From contig JAAWJE010000078.1 in assembly GCA_022796725.1 (NCBI GenBank), positions 1 to 46,556 on the forward strand: a stretch of 46,556 nt of DNA. Reading direction: 5' to 3'. The first letter of the stretch is position 1; each line of letters opens with the position of its first letter. The stretch comes from Clostridia bacterium (GTDB lineage Bacteria > Bacillota > Clostridia > TANB77 > CAG-508). The notes beneath the pieces are model-generated. The model was not told the origin of the DNA. It searched no databases and worked only from the letters and a program-made list of their open reading frames with translations. Positions 19,645 to 29,306 of the stretch are shown piece after piece. Position numbers and translations under genes: made by a program.

Positions 19645-19959
19645 ATGAATGTAAATTTTGAAGAAAAGGACAAGCTTTTAATATTAGAAATAAATGAAGA
19701 GATAGATCATCATATAGCAGAAAAATTAAGGAGGGATGCTGATTATGAAATTCAAAGACGAAGTCCTAAAAGAATTGTACTTGATTTTAATAGTGTTAGC
19801 TTCATGGATAGTGCCGGAATCGGAATGGTAATTGGAAGATATAAAACAGCTACAATGATAGGAGCAAAAATGGAAATGATAAATGTAAAAGAAAATATAA
19901 AAAAGATTTTTGAAATGACAGGAGTTTTAAAGATTATTCCTATTACTAATAATATATAA
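19645..19959 (+). CDS. spoIIAA: Anti-sigma F factor antagonist SpoIIAA
   Basis: STAS domain '[25 protein letters not shown]'; first gene of a spoIIA operon. Confidence 0.93.
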   Translation: MNVNFEEKDKLLILEINEEIDHHIAEKLRRDADYEIQRRSPKRIVLDFNSVSFMDSAGIGMVIGRYKTATMIGAKMEMINVKENIKKIFEMTGVLKIIPITNNI

Positions 19960-19972
19960 GGAGGATATTTAC

Positions 19973-20434
19973 TTGAAAAGAACTTATGAAAATGAAATGA
20001 GATTAGAATTCTTAAGTAAATCATCAAATGAAGCTTTTGCTAGAATTACCGTAGCTGCTTTTGTATCCCAATTAGATCCTACTATAGAAGAATTATCTGA
20101 CATAAAAACAGCGGTATCTGAAATTGTTACAAATTGTATTATTCACGCTTATGATTCTCCAGACGAAATAATAAAAATAATTGCTAAAATTCAAGATAAT
20201 GCAGTAATAATAGAAATTTCAGATACAGGAAAAGGAATAGAAGATATAGAACTTGCTAAAAAGCCACTATATACATCTAAAGCAGAACTTGAAAGGTCAG
20301 GAATGGGATTTACTATTGTAGAGAATTTTATGGATGAACTTAAAGTAGAGTCAATATTAGAATTAGGAACAAAGGTTACTATGAAAAAGGTAATTAGAAG
20401 TGAAAAGCAGGTGGAAGAAGAAAATAATACATAA
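19973..20434 (+). CDS. spoIIAB: Anti-sigma F factor SpoIIAB (serine kinase)
   Basis: GHKL kinase motifs '[17 protein letters not shown]', '[12 protein letters not shown]', '[16 protein letters not shown]'; TTG start after AAGGAGG. Confidence 0.94.
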   Translation: MKRTYENEMRLEFLSKSSNEAFARITVAAFVSQLDPTIEELSDIKTAVSEIVTNCIIHAYDSPDEIIKIIAKIQDNAVIIEISDTGKGIEDIELAKKPLYTSKAELERSGMGFTIVENFMDELKVESILELGTKVTMKKVIRSEKQVEEENNT

Positions 20435-20460
20435 ATAATTTAATACTAAGGAGAAAGCTA

Positions 20461-21165
20461 GTGGAAGATATTGTAGAAAATTGCAATAATAATGAAATTG
20501 AAACACTAGTATCAGAAAATACAGGATTAATTTGGAGTATTGTAAATAGATTTAAAAATAGGGGCTATGAAGTAGAAGATTTATACCAAATAGGAGCAAT
20601 TGGATTAATTAAAGCTATTAAAAAGTTTGACGAGTCTTATGGTGTCAAACTTTCTACTTATGCAGTTCCATATATTATAGGAGAAATAAAAATTTTTTTA
20701 AGAGATGACGGAATAGTAAAAGTTAGTAGAAGTTTAAAAGAACTAAATTATAAAATAAAAATGTTAGAAAATAAATATGAAAGTGAAAATAAAAAGATAA
20801 CAATAGAAGAAATGGAAAAAGAATTAAAAGTACAAAGAGAAGATATAATCCTAGCACAAAATTTATCAAATAATGTTGAATCAATTAATGAGGCTAGTTT
20901 TGAAAATGGTGATAATGAAAAAGAAGAAAGAATATTAATTAATAAAAATGATAATCAAGAAAAAGATATAATAGAAAAGATAATGTTAAAAGATGCTTTA
21001 AAAAATCTAGAAGAAAGAGAAAGAGAAATTATAATATTGAGGTATTTTAAAGAAAATACTCAATCAGAAGTAGCAAAAAAATATGGAATGAGTCAAGTAC
21101 AAATATCAAGAATAGAAAGAAAGATATTAGAAAAAATGAGAAAAGATATAAAGGAGATAATTTAA
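20461..21165 (+). CDS. sigF: RNA polymerase sporulation sigma factor SigF
   Basis: Sigma-70 regions 2-4 ('GYEVEDLYQIGAIGLIKAIKKFDESYGVKLSTYAVPYIIGEIK'); follows spoIIAB; GTG start. Confidence 0.93.
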   Translation: MEDIVENCNNNEIETLVSENTGLIWSIVNRFKNRGYEVEDLYQIGAIGLIKAIKKFDESYGVKLSTYAVPYIIGEIKIFLRDDGIVKVSRSLKELNYKIKMLENKYESENKKITIEEMEKELKVQREDIILAQNLSNNVESINEASFENGDNEKEERILINKNDNQEKDIIEKIMLKDALKNLEEREREIIILRYFKENTQSEVAKKYGMSQVQISRIERKILEKMRKDIKEII

Positions 21166-21166
21166 C

Positions 21167-22189
21167 ATGAAAAAACTAGTAATCTATATAATTTTTATAA
21201 TATTATTATTCTTTTTAATTCCTATGATATTTACTACAAGATTTAATAATACTAAAGAAACTATTTCTGAAAGTTACGAAAATAAAAATGTATTAGAAGA
21301 AATAGTAAATAATGTACATAAAGATGAGAATAAATATAACTATAAAAAATATAAAACAATAAAATTATTACATACTGATACTGGAAAAATTGAAAAGGTT
21401 AATTTAGATGAATATATATGTAATGTTGTTTCAGCAGAAATGCCTGTTTCTTATGAAATTGAAGCATTAAAAGCACAAGCTGTTGTTGCAAGAACATATA
21501 CTTTATATAAAATTAAAAGTAAAAAGCATAAAAATGCAGATATATGTGATGACTTTGGATGTTGTCAAGCATGGATATCTAAAAAAGATAGGTATAAAAG
21601 ATGGAAAAATGATAAAGATAAAAAATGGGACAAAATAAAAAAAGCGGTGTATGATACAAAAGGAAAAGTAATTACATATAAAGGAAAAGTAATAAATGCT
21701 TTTTTTCATTCTAATAGTGGAGGTGCAACAGAAAAACCACTTTACGTATGGGGAGGAGAAGGATACCCATATCTTCAAAGTGTAGAGACTATTGGAGAGG
21801 ATAATTATGAAGAATACTTGTCAGAAGTGATTATTAGTAAAAGTAATTTTGTAAAAAAAATGAAAAGTAAATACAAAAAATTTAAAATAAATTGGAAGGA
21901 GAAAGATTGCATAAAAATTAATTCTTATACAGAAGGAAAAAGAGTAAAAAATATAAAAATAGGAAATAAGACATTAACAGGAGTAGAAGTAAGAAGTATA
22001 TTTTCACTTAAATCAGCTAAATTTAATGTGCAAATTGGGAAAAATAATATTAAATTTAAAGTTACTGGATATGGTCATGGAGTTGGAATGAGTCAAACAG
22101 GAAGTAATACTCTTGCAAAATCAGGAAAGAACTATGTAGATATAATTAAACATTATTATAAGGATGTTAAAGTAGAGGATGCAAATTAG
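21167..22189 (+). CDS. spoIID: Stage II sporulation protein D (SpoIID)
   Basis: 'YICNVVSAEMPVSYEIEALKAQAVVARTYTLY', 'AFFHSNSGGATEKPLYVWGGEGYPYLQSV', 'VTGYGHGVGMSQTGSN'. Confidence 0.93.
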   Translation: MKKLVIYIIFIILLFFLIPMIFTTRFNNTKETISESYENKNVLEEIVNNVHKDENKYNYKKYKTIKLLHTDTGKIEKVNLDEYICNVVSAEMPVSYEIEALKAQAVVARTYTLYKIKSKKHKNADICDDFGCCQAWISKKDRYKRWKNDKDKKWDKIKKAVYDTKGKVITYKGKVINAFFHSNSGGATEKPLYVWGGEGYPYLQSVETIGEDNYEEYLSEVIISKSNFVKKMKSKYKKFKINWKEKDCIKINSYTEGKRVKNIKIGNKTLTGVEVRSIFSLKSAKFNVQIGKNNIKFKVTGYGHGVGMSQTGSNTLAKSGKNYVDIIKHYYKDVKVEDAN

Positions 22190-22262
22190 TAAAAAATTGA
22201 ATATTTAATAAAAAAGTGCAAATACTGTAAATAGAATTACAATATATAAGGAGGAATTAAAA

Positions 22263-23024
22263 TTGAGCGGTAAAAGATATTATATAGAAGATGAAAATAA
22301 ACTAAAAAAGGTAGCTTATATTTCAGGTATAGTATTGTTAGTATCTACAATTGTTTTAGTGTTTGTACTTTCATTATATCAAAATAAGGCAGAAGCTGAC
22401 AAAAGAATAGCAGCTCAAAAGATGAATAATATAGAAACAGAAGTGATAGAAAGTACTACATCAACAGAAGATAAATCAATAAACGAAGTAAATGAAATAG
22501 TACAAGAAAATATAAATAACACTGTATCTACATCAAGTAACACTACCATAGAGAAAAATGTAACTAAAGATAAAAAAACAAAAAAAGAGACAAAAAAGAA
22601 AGAAGTAAAAAAGGAATTAAAGTTTGCTGTACCACTAAAAGGTGATATTATTAAAGATTATGCAGATACTAATTTAGTATATTCAGAAACTTTAAAGGAA
22701 TGGACAACACATTATGGAATAGACATAAAAGCTGATAATGGAAGTGCTGTTTCAGCATCTGAGGCAGGAACAATAAAATCAATAAAAAATGACCCAAGAT
22801 ATGGGCTTACTGTTACTATAAAGCATGATTCAGGATTTGAAACTGTATATTCAAATCTTTTATCAGCAGAATTTGTATCTGAGGGAGATTCAGTAAAAAA
22901 AGGACAAACCATAGGAACAGTAGGAAGTAGTGCTGCTTTTGAAATAACAGATGAACCACATCTACATTTTGAAATGATATCAAATGGAAATAATGTAAAT
23001 CCAACAACATATTGGAAAGATTAA
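22263..23024 (+). CDS. spoIIQ: M23-family peptidase-like SpoIIQ
   Basis: N-terminal TM; M23 domain 'THYGIDIKADNGSAVSASEAGTIKSI..GLTVTIKHDSGFETVYSNL..EPHLHFEMISNG'; located directly after spoIID. TTG start. Confidence 0.82.
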   Translation: MSGKRYYIEDENKLKKVAYISGIVLLVSTIVLVFVLSLYQNKAEADKRIAAQKMNNIETEVIESTTSTEDKSINEVNEIVQENINNTVSTSSNTTIEKNVTKDKKTKKETKKKEVKKELKFAVPLKGDIIKDYADTNLVYSETLKEWTTHYGIDIKADNGSAVSASEAGTIKSIKNDPRYGLTVTIKHDSGFETVYSNLLSAEFVSEGDSVKKGQTIGTVGSSAAFEITDEPHLHFEMISNGNNVNPTTYWKD

Positions 23025-23027
23025 ATA

Positions 23028-23073
23028 AAAATATCTTAAGTAAATTATCAAATATTTACTTAAGATATTTTTT
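23028..23073. terminator. Bidirectional terminator between convergent genes
   Basis: AAAATATCTTAAGTAAAT..ATTTACTTAAGATATTTTTT. Confidence 0.85.
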
Positions 23074-23683
23074 ATTTTCCTAAAGCTTTTTTAATTTTTT
23101 TTCTTTCTTTTTCTTCTGGAGAAAGTTTTTTATTTTTTTGAATATTAGAAAAATCAACTTCTCCAAATTTTAAGTATATAAATTTTATAAATAAAAATAA
23201 TAAAATTAATCCGAGTATAAATGCAACAATAACATCACTTGAATAATTAACTCCTAAATAGATTCTGCTTAGTCCAATAAGTATTAAAAGAGATGAAATC
23301 AATAAAGATAAAATATTTTTAAGTTTTTTGTTTTTAATATTTTTTCTTAGCAAATATATGATAAATCCATATAAACAAGTTGAGATTACTACATGAGTAC
23401 TAGGAAAGCTATATCCAGAATTGAATGATATTTTTATAATTTCACTTGGTCTTGGTCTTTTTATAATATTTTTAATTATATTACTTGAAATATCAGATGT
23501 TAAAGTTAAAAAGCAGAAATATAAAAACATTTTTTTATTTTTAAATAATAAAAATATACATAATAAAATTGTAATTATAACTAATGAAGATGAAAAACTA
23601 GTAATTATTCTCATAAACATAGTAAATGGAATATTATAGAGTTTACTGATAAAGTTATATATATACAAATCAAAAGGATTCAT
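23072..23683 (-). CDS. PAP2-family phosphatase (membrane)
   Basis: Hydrophobic; 'KRPRPSE..', 'SGYSFPSTHVV', 'GLSRIYLGVNYSSDVI' match PAP2 motifs 1-3. Confidence 0.9.
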   Translation of the reverse strand: MNPFDLYIYNFISKLYNIPFTMFMRIITSFSSSLVIITILLCIFLLFKNKKMFLYFCFLTLTSDISSNIIKNIIKRPRPSEIIKISFNSGYSFPSTHVVISTCLYGFIIYLLRKNIKNKKLKNILSLLISSLLILIGLSRIYLGVNYSSDVIVAFILGLILLFLFIKFIYLKFGEVDFSNIQKNKKLSPEEKERKKIKKALGK

Positions 23684-23781
23684 TAGAACCTCCTATAAAA
23701 TAAATATAAAAAAGTATATTATAATATAGAGAAAAATTCAACTAATAATAAGTATATTAAAGTTATTTTCTAACTTTTTCG

Positions 23782-23810
23782 TTGAATAATGTCTAAAATC
23801 ATGTTATCAT
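23782..23810 (+). promoter_or_regulatory. Promoter of HNH gene 1
   Basis: TTGAAT (23782-23787), 17-nt spacer, TATCAT (23805-23810). Confidence 0.5.
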
Positions 23811-23848
23811 AGAATTACAAAGGATTACATAAAGAAGGGGGCTTTGAT

Positions 23849-24505
23849 ATGTATATTAAATTGCCAGATAACTTTTCATATATAGTTAAAGGACGGCGGT
23901 ATGCAGTTGTAGAAAATGATACTCTTTACATATTTGCAATAGGAAATATTTCATGGGAAAAGATGGTTTATGAAATGTCTTATGAAATTCATGGGAGTAA
24001 TACTTGTAAATATTGTGGAAGAAAAAACTGTAAAGATATGACACTTGACCATAAATTTGCTATAAGCCAAGGTGGAGTTTCTATACCAGATAATCTTGTA
24101 CCAGTATGTCAAAAATGCAATATTAGAAAGTCGTACATGAATTATGAACAGTACAAAAAGTATCTTTCTAAATCTCAAAATCAGAGAGAGGTATATAAGG
24201 AAGGCATAGACAAGGAAATTGAACAAATAAGATATGAGAAAGGATTCAATTTACCTAAAAACTGGATTACAATGATGGATATTTCAGAGATAATATCAAG
24301 AGATGCAACAGAAGGATATAAGACCTTAAAAAAATATAAAAAGGTACAGCGATTTATTAAGGCGTATGGAAATGCTCCAAGACCAATTATCATATCAAAA
24401 AATAATTTTCTCTTGCAAGGCAATTCATTGTATTTAGCCGAGAAAGACAGTGGGTTTAAGTATGTTCCTACTGTAAAGTGTGAAAATGTAATTGTGGATA
24501 GCTAA
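23849..24505 (+). CDS. HNH endonuclease (paralog 1) with possible C-terminal ParB/Srx-like domain
   Basis: CKYCGRKNCKDMTLDHKFAISQGGVSIPDNLVPVCQKCNIRKS; C-terminus 'PIIISKNNFLLQGNSLYLAEKDSGFKYVPTVKCENVIV'. Confidence 0.85.
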   Translation: MYIKLPDNFSYIVKGRRYAVVENDTLYIFAIGNISWEKMVYEMSYEIHGSNTCKYCGRKNCKDMTLDHKFAISQGGVSIPDNLVPVCQKCNIRKSYMNYEQYKKYLSKSQNQREVYKEGIDKEIEQIRYEKGFNLPKNWITMMDISEIISRDATEGYKTLKKYKKVQRFIKAYGNAPRPIIISKNNFLLQGNSLYLAEKDSGFKYVPTVKCENVIVDS

Positions 24506-24513
24506 GTTTCTTT

Positions 24514-24544
24514 AAGCAGAGTTTCTTTGGGAACTCTGCTTTTC
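24514..24544 (+). terminator. Intrinsic terminator of HNH gene 1
   Basis: AGCAGAGTTTC-tttg-GGAACTCTGCTTTTC. Confidence 0.75.
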
Positions 24545-24573
24545 TATGCCTAAAAAATTAATATATAAATTTA

Positions 24574-24602
24574 TTGAACAATAAATAAAAACGTGATAGG
24601 AT
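24574..24602 (+). promoter_or_regulatory. Promoter of HNH gene 2
   Basis: TTGAAC (24574-24579), 17-nt spacer, TAGGAT (24597-24602). Confidence 0.45.
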
Positions 24603-24639
24603 ATAAACAAACAAATCTGAAAGAAAGGGGGCAAAAGAT

Positions 24640-25302
24640 ATGCGTATAGAATTGCCCAAAAAGGACTTCTGGTATACAGGAAAAGATAGCCGGACTTATG
24701 CTAATGTGAAAAATGGTATTCTTTATATAGTTGGAATAGAAGATATTTCATGGGAAAAAATCGCCATGGATATAACTTATTCGATATATGGCAAACAAAT
24801 ATGTCAATACTGTTTAAGAAGAGCCGAAAGAATATCGATTGACCATAAATATGCCAGAAATTGCGGAGGGGTAACAATACCAAATAATCTTATACCTGCA
24901 TGTAGAAGGTGTAATGGCACAAAAAATGAACTTAATTATGATCAATTCAAAAACTTGCGCACAATGAAAGATAAGAAAATAAGAGAGAGTTATAGAAGAA
25001 ACATCATAATTAAAAACGAAAGAATAAGATGCGAAAAAGGTTTTGAATTGCATCGAAAATGGATAATAGATAAAATAGACATTTCGGAAGTTATTGTAAT
25101 GGATAATATAAGTCGGAATGAAAATAAAAAGTATTTAAAATCCATAAAGTTCATTAAAGAATATCGAAATGTACCAAATCCATTAGTAATATCGAAAAAT
25201 AATATTCTTTTAGAAGGACATTCACTGTATTTGGCTGAGCTTGACAGTAAGTTAGAAAAAGTACCAGTGCTAAGACTTGAAAATGTAATTGTAGTTGATT
25301 GA
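24640..25302 (+). CDS. HNH endonuclease (paralog 2) with possible C-terminal ParB/Srx-like domain
   Basis: CQYCLRRAERISIDHKYARNCGGVTIPNNLIPACRRCNGTKNE; C-terminus 'PLVISKNNILLEGHSLYLAELDSKLEKVPVLRLENVIV'; aligns end to end with the 23849-24505 product. Confidence 0.85.
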   Translation: MRIELPKKDFWYTGKDSRTYANVKNGILYIVGIEDISWEKIAMDITYSIYGKQICQYCLRRAERISIDHKYARNCGGVTIPNNLIPACRRCNGTKNELNYDQFKNLRTMKDKKIRESYRRNIIIKNERIRCEKGFELHRKWIIDKIDISEVIVMDNISRNENKKYLKSIKFIKEYRNVPNPLVISKNNILLEGHSLYLAELDSKLEKVPVLRLENVIVVD

Positions 25303-25313
25303 CTTTCTTTAGA

Positions 25314-25346
25314 AGGGCTCCTGTGGGAGCCCTATTTTTCTTTTTT
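25314..25346 (+). terminator. Intrinsic terminator of HNH gene 2
   Basis: GGGCTCC-tgt-GGGAGCCC followed by TATTTTTCTTTTTT. Confidence 0.8.
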
Positions 25347-25356
25347 GTATATAAAA

Positions 25357-25385
25357 TTGAAAAAATAATTGAATTAAAGTATAAT
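25357..25385 (+). promoter_or_regulatory. Sigma-A promoter for the DUF3006-addA unit
   Basis: TTGAAA (25357-25362), 17-nt spacer, TATAAT (25380-25385). Confidence 0.7.
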
Positions 25386-25415
25386 TATATAAATTTAGTA
25401 TAGGTAGGATTTAAA

Positions 25416-25664
25416 ATGAAAATGTATATAATTGATAGATTTGAAGGAGACTTCGCAGTATGTGAAAACTACAATATAGATGAAGATAGTGATATAAAGA
25501 TTGAAAATATAAAAAAAGAATTAATACCAGAAGATGCAAAAGAAGGAGATATAATTGTAGTAAATAATGATAATCAAATATATATTGATTATCAGCAAAC
25601 TAAAATAAGAAAACAAAAAATAGAAGAACTTAGAAAAAGACTAACTAAAAATAAGGAGAATTAA
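25416..25664 (+). CDS. DUF3006 domain-containing protein
   Basis: 'IIDRFEGDFAVCENY..KELIPEDAKEGDIIVV' signature; stop abuts the addA start. Confidence 0.8.
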   Translation: MKMYIIDRFEGDFAVCENYNIDEDSDIKIENIKKELIPEDAKEGDIIVVNNDNQIYIDYQQTKIRKQKIEELRKRLTKNKEN

Positions 25665-28600
25665 ATGCCAGAGTGGACTAAAGAACAAAAAAGAGCAATT
25701 GAAGAAAAAGGAAATAATATATTAGTAGCTGCTGCTGCTGGGAGTGGGAAAACAACAGTATTAGTAGAAAGAGTAATTCAAAAGATAATAAAAGATAGAA
25801 TTGATATAGATAGATTATTGATTGTTACATTTACAAATGCTGCGGCTTCAGAAATGAGAGAAAGAATATTAAATGCTTTATATAAAGAAATTGATAAAAA
25901 TCCTACTGATATTCATCTTCAAAAACAAATTGTTCTTTTAAATAAAGCAAATATTTGTACAATAGATGCTTTTTGTTTAGAGATAATAAAAAATAATTTT
26001 TTTGAAATAGGAATTTCATCTAATTTCAGAATTGCTGATAATATAGAACTTGAACTATTGAAACAAGAAGCTATGGAAGATTTATTTGAAAAATTATATT
26101 TAGATAGAGATAAAAAATTTGAAAAATTAATTGATATATATGCAGGATATAAAGGCGATGAAACATTAAAAGAACTTATATTTAAAATCTATGATAATAT
26201 ACAAAGTAATCCTTTCCAATATGAATGGTTAGATGAAAAAATTGAATATTTTAATGTAAAAAAACATATAGAAGAAGACTTTTCAAAATCAAAATGGGGA
26301 AAAGTATTAATTGAAAATTATAGAAATGAGATAATAGATGAAATAAATAGTTTGAAGGTTATAAAAAATAGATTACAAAATTATACAGAATTAGAAAAGT
26401 ATTATAATGTAATTAATAACGATATTGATGGTTTAAATGATGTAAAAAATTCATTAAATAATTGGGATGAAGCTTATAATGTAAGTAATAACTTAAAATT
26501 TAAAACTTGGCCAACTGATAAAAAAGTAACAATGGATTTAAAAGATGAAGCAAAATCAGCAAGAGATATTATAAAAGAAAAATATAATAAAATCACCAAA
26601 AAGACATTTATATATAATTCAAAAGAAGCATACCAAGATATATATGAAATGTATGATATATTAAAAAATTTAGGAGATTTAGTAGTAAAATTTGCAAAGT
26701 GCTTTGAAGAAAAAAAATTAGAAAAAAATATCATGGATTTTGGAGATATAGAACATAATGCTCTAAAAATATTAATTAAAAAAGATAAAAATGGAAATTA
26801 TATACCTTCAGAAATAGCAGAAAAATTAAAAGATAAATTTGAAGAAATTGCAATAGATGAATACCAAGATAGTAATTTAATTCAAGAGTATATATTAACT
26901 TCTACTTCAAAAGGAAATAATATTTTTATGGTTGGAGATGTAAAGCAAAGTATATATAAATTTCGACAAGCAAGACCAGAGTTATTTTTAGAGAAATATG
27001 AGACTTATAGTAATGATATATCAGAAAATGGTATTAAAGGTGTAAAAATTCAATTATTTAAAAATTTTAGAAGTAGAAAATCAGTAATAGATTTAACTAA
27101 TCTATTATTTGATAATATTATGAGCAAAAAATTAGGAGATATTGAATATACAAAGCAAGAATATTTAAACTTCGCAGCAAATTTTCAAGATTCAGAAGAT
27201 AATAAGAATAAAGCAGAGTTACATATTATAGATTTAAAAAATTCACAAAAAGAAGATGAAAGTATTTATGAAGATGATATTTACGAAGATGAGGACAAGT
27301 TAGAAGAAAATAAAAAACTAGAAAAACCAGAAATAGAAGCAAAATATGTAGCTGGTGAAATAAAAAGAATAATTGATAGTGAATATAAAATTTATGATAA
27401 AAATGTAGGATATAGAAATATACAATATAAAGATATTGTTATTTTACTTAGAGCTACAAGTATGGTATCTAATATATATGAAAAGGAATTATATGATATA
27501 GGAATTCCAGTTTATAGTGATACTGGAGAAGATTATCTTGAAACATTAGAAATCCAAAGAATAATTTCACTTTTAAAAATTATTGATAATCCATATCAAG
27601 ATATACCATTACTTACAGTACTAAGGTCTCCAATATTTGACTTTTCAGATGAAGAACTTACGACAATAAGGCTTGTAAATAGAGAAAATTACTTTTATAA
27701 AACTATGGAAGAAGCAATAGAAAATAATAGTTTAGAAGATAGCACAAAAAATAAAATAAAGAATTTAATTAGTAGTATAGAAAAATGGAGAGAAGAAGAA
27801 AAGTATTTAAAATTAAATGAGTTAATATGGAAAATTTATATTGATACAGGATATTATAGTTATGTTGGACTTACTAAAAATGGAGAGTTAAAACAAGCAA
27901 ATTTAAAACTACTTTTTGAAAAAGCAAAAGATTATGAAAAAATTAGCTTTAAAGGGCTATTTAATTTTGTAAAATATATAGAAAAAATAAAAAAATCAAA
28001 TGCTGATATGAATTCTGCAAAAATTATTGGTGAAAATGAAAATGTTGTTAGAATAATGAGCATACATAAAAGCAAAGGGCTAGAATTTCCCGTTGTATTC
28101 TTATGTAGAAGTGACAAAAATATAAATATGAGATCATTAAATGAAAATATATTATTAGACCAAGATTTAGGAATAGGTCCAAAATATATTAATTATGAAA
28201 GAAAAATTGAATATAATACAGCAGCAAGAGAAGCGGTAAGACTTAAATCAAAGAATGAAAGTATTTCAGAAGAAATGAGAATATTATATGTTGCACTTAC
28301 AAGAGCAAAAGAAAAACTAATAATTGTGGGAATAAAAAATGATTATGAAAAGGACATAGATAATAAAAAAGAACTTTTAAAGATATATGAAAAAGAACAA
28401 AATAACAAGATAAATCATTTATTAGTACAAAAATATACATCATACTTAGATTGGCTTGAATTAATGTATTTAAATAATATTCAAAATATAAATGACTATT
28501 TAGAAATGAAAATTATAAATGAAGATGAAATAAATATAGAACTAGAGCAAAAAAATGAAGAGTATAGATTAGAATTTAGTAAAGATAAAGAATTAAATAA

Positions 28601-29306
28601 ATTAGATGAAACACTAAACTGGGAATATAAATACATATTAGATACTTTAGTTCCAAGTAAAACATCTGTTACAAAAATAAAAAAGTTAATTAATTTAGAA
28701 AATAAAGATAAACTAGAAAAAATAATAGCAATAGATGATAACGAGAATAATAATGCTTTAGAAATAAAACCAGAATTTATGAAAGATGAGAAAATAACTC
28801 AAGCACAAAAAGGAACAATAATTCATTTATGTTTGCAGAAACTTGATTTAAAGAGAAATTATAATATGTCTGATATAGTAGATTTAATAAATAAATTAGA
28901 ATATCAGAACATAATAACAAATCAAGAAAGAAAAAGTATAAATATTAATAAAATAAAAAACTTTGTTGACTCAGAATTTGCAGAAAGAATAAGAAATGCA
29001 AAATTTATAGAAAAAGAAAAACCTTTTTATACTTATGTTAAAGCAAAAGATATATATAATAATTCATCAGAAGAAAATATACTTGTCCAAGGTATAATAG
29101 ATTTATACTTTATTGAGAAAAATGGAAATGTTGTATTAGTAGATTATAAAACAGACTATGTAACAAATGAAAATGAGTTAATAGAAAAGTATAAAACTCA
29201 ATTAGAGTTATATAAAAATGCTTTAGAAAAGTCATTAAATAAAAAAATAAAAGATACATTTATATATTCAGTATATCTTGGAAAAGAAATTAAAATAGAT
29301 GAATAA
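25665..29306 (+). CDS. addA: ATP-dependent helicase/nuclease subunit AddA
   Basis: UvrD/Rep helicase motifs (AAAGSGKTTVLVERV, FTNAAASEMRERI, IAIDEYQDSNLIQEYIL, MVGDVKQSIYKFRQARPELF, RIMSIHKSKGLEFPVVFL) plus C-terminal RecB-type nuclease (VLVDYKTDYV). Confidence 0.96.
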   Translation: MPEWTKEQKRAIEEKGNNILVAAAAGSGKTTVLVERVIQKIIKDRIDIDRLLIVTFTNAAASEMRERILNALYKEIDKNPTDIHLQKQIVLLNKANICTIDAFCLEIIKNNFFEIGISSNFRIADNIELELLKQEAMEDLFEKLYLDRDKKFEKLIDIYAGYKGDETLKELIFKIYDNIQSNPFQYEWLDEKIEYFNVKKHIEEDFSKSKWGKVLIENYRNEIIDEINSLKVIKNRLQNYTELEKYYNVINNDIDGLNDVKNSLNNWDEAYNVSNNLKFKTWPTDKKVTMDLKDEAKSARDIIKEKYNKITKKTFIYNSKEAYQDIYEMYDILKNLGDLVVKFAKCFEEKKLEKNIMDFGDIEHNALKILIKKDKNGNYIPSEIAEKLKDKFEEIAIDEYQDSNLIQEYILTSTSKGNNIFMVGDVKQSIYKFRQARPELFLEKYETYSNDISENGIKGVKIQLFKNFRSRKSVIDLTNLLFDNIMSKKLGDIEYTKQEYLNFAANFQDSEDNKNKAELHIIDLKNSQKEDESIYEDDIYEDEDKLEENKKLEKPEIEAKYVAGEIKRIIDSEYKIYDKNVGYRNIQYKDIVILLRATSMVSNIYEKELYDIGIPVYSDTGEDYLETLEIQRIISLLKIIDNPYQDIPLLTVLRSPIFDFSDEELTTIRLVNRENYFYKTMEEAIENNSLEDSTKNKIKNLISSIEKWREEEKYLKLNELIWKIYIDTGYYSYVGLTKNGELKQANLKLLFEKAKDYEKISFKGLFNFVKYIEKIKKSNADMNSAKIIGENENVVRIMSIHKSKGLEFPVVFLCRSDKNINMRSLNENILLDQDLGIGPKYINYERKIEYNTAAREAVRLKSKNESISEEMRILYVALTRAKEKLIIVGIKNDYEKDIDNKKELLKIYEKEQNNKINHLLVQKYTSYLDWLELMYLNNIQNINDYLEMKIINEDEINIELEQKNEEYRLEFSKDKELNKLDETLNWEYKYILDTLVPSKTSVTKIKKLINLENKDKLEKIIAIDDNENNNALEIKPEFMKDEKITQAQKGTIIHLCLQKLDLKRNYNMSDIVDLINKLEYQNIITNQERKSININKIKNFVDSEFAERIRNAKFIEKEKPFYTYVKAKDIYNNSSEENILVQGIIDLYFIEKNGNVVLVDYKTDYVTNENELIEKYKTQLELYKNALEKSLNKKIKDTFIYSVYLGKEIKIDE

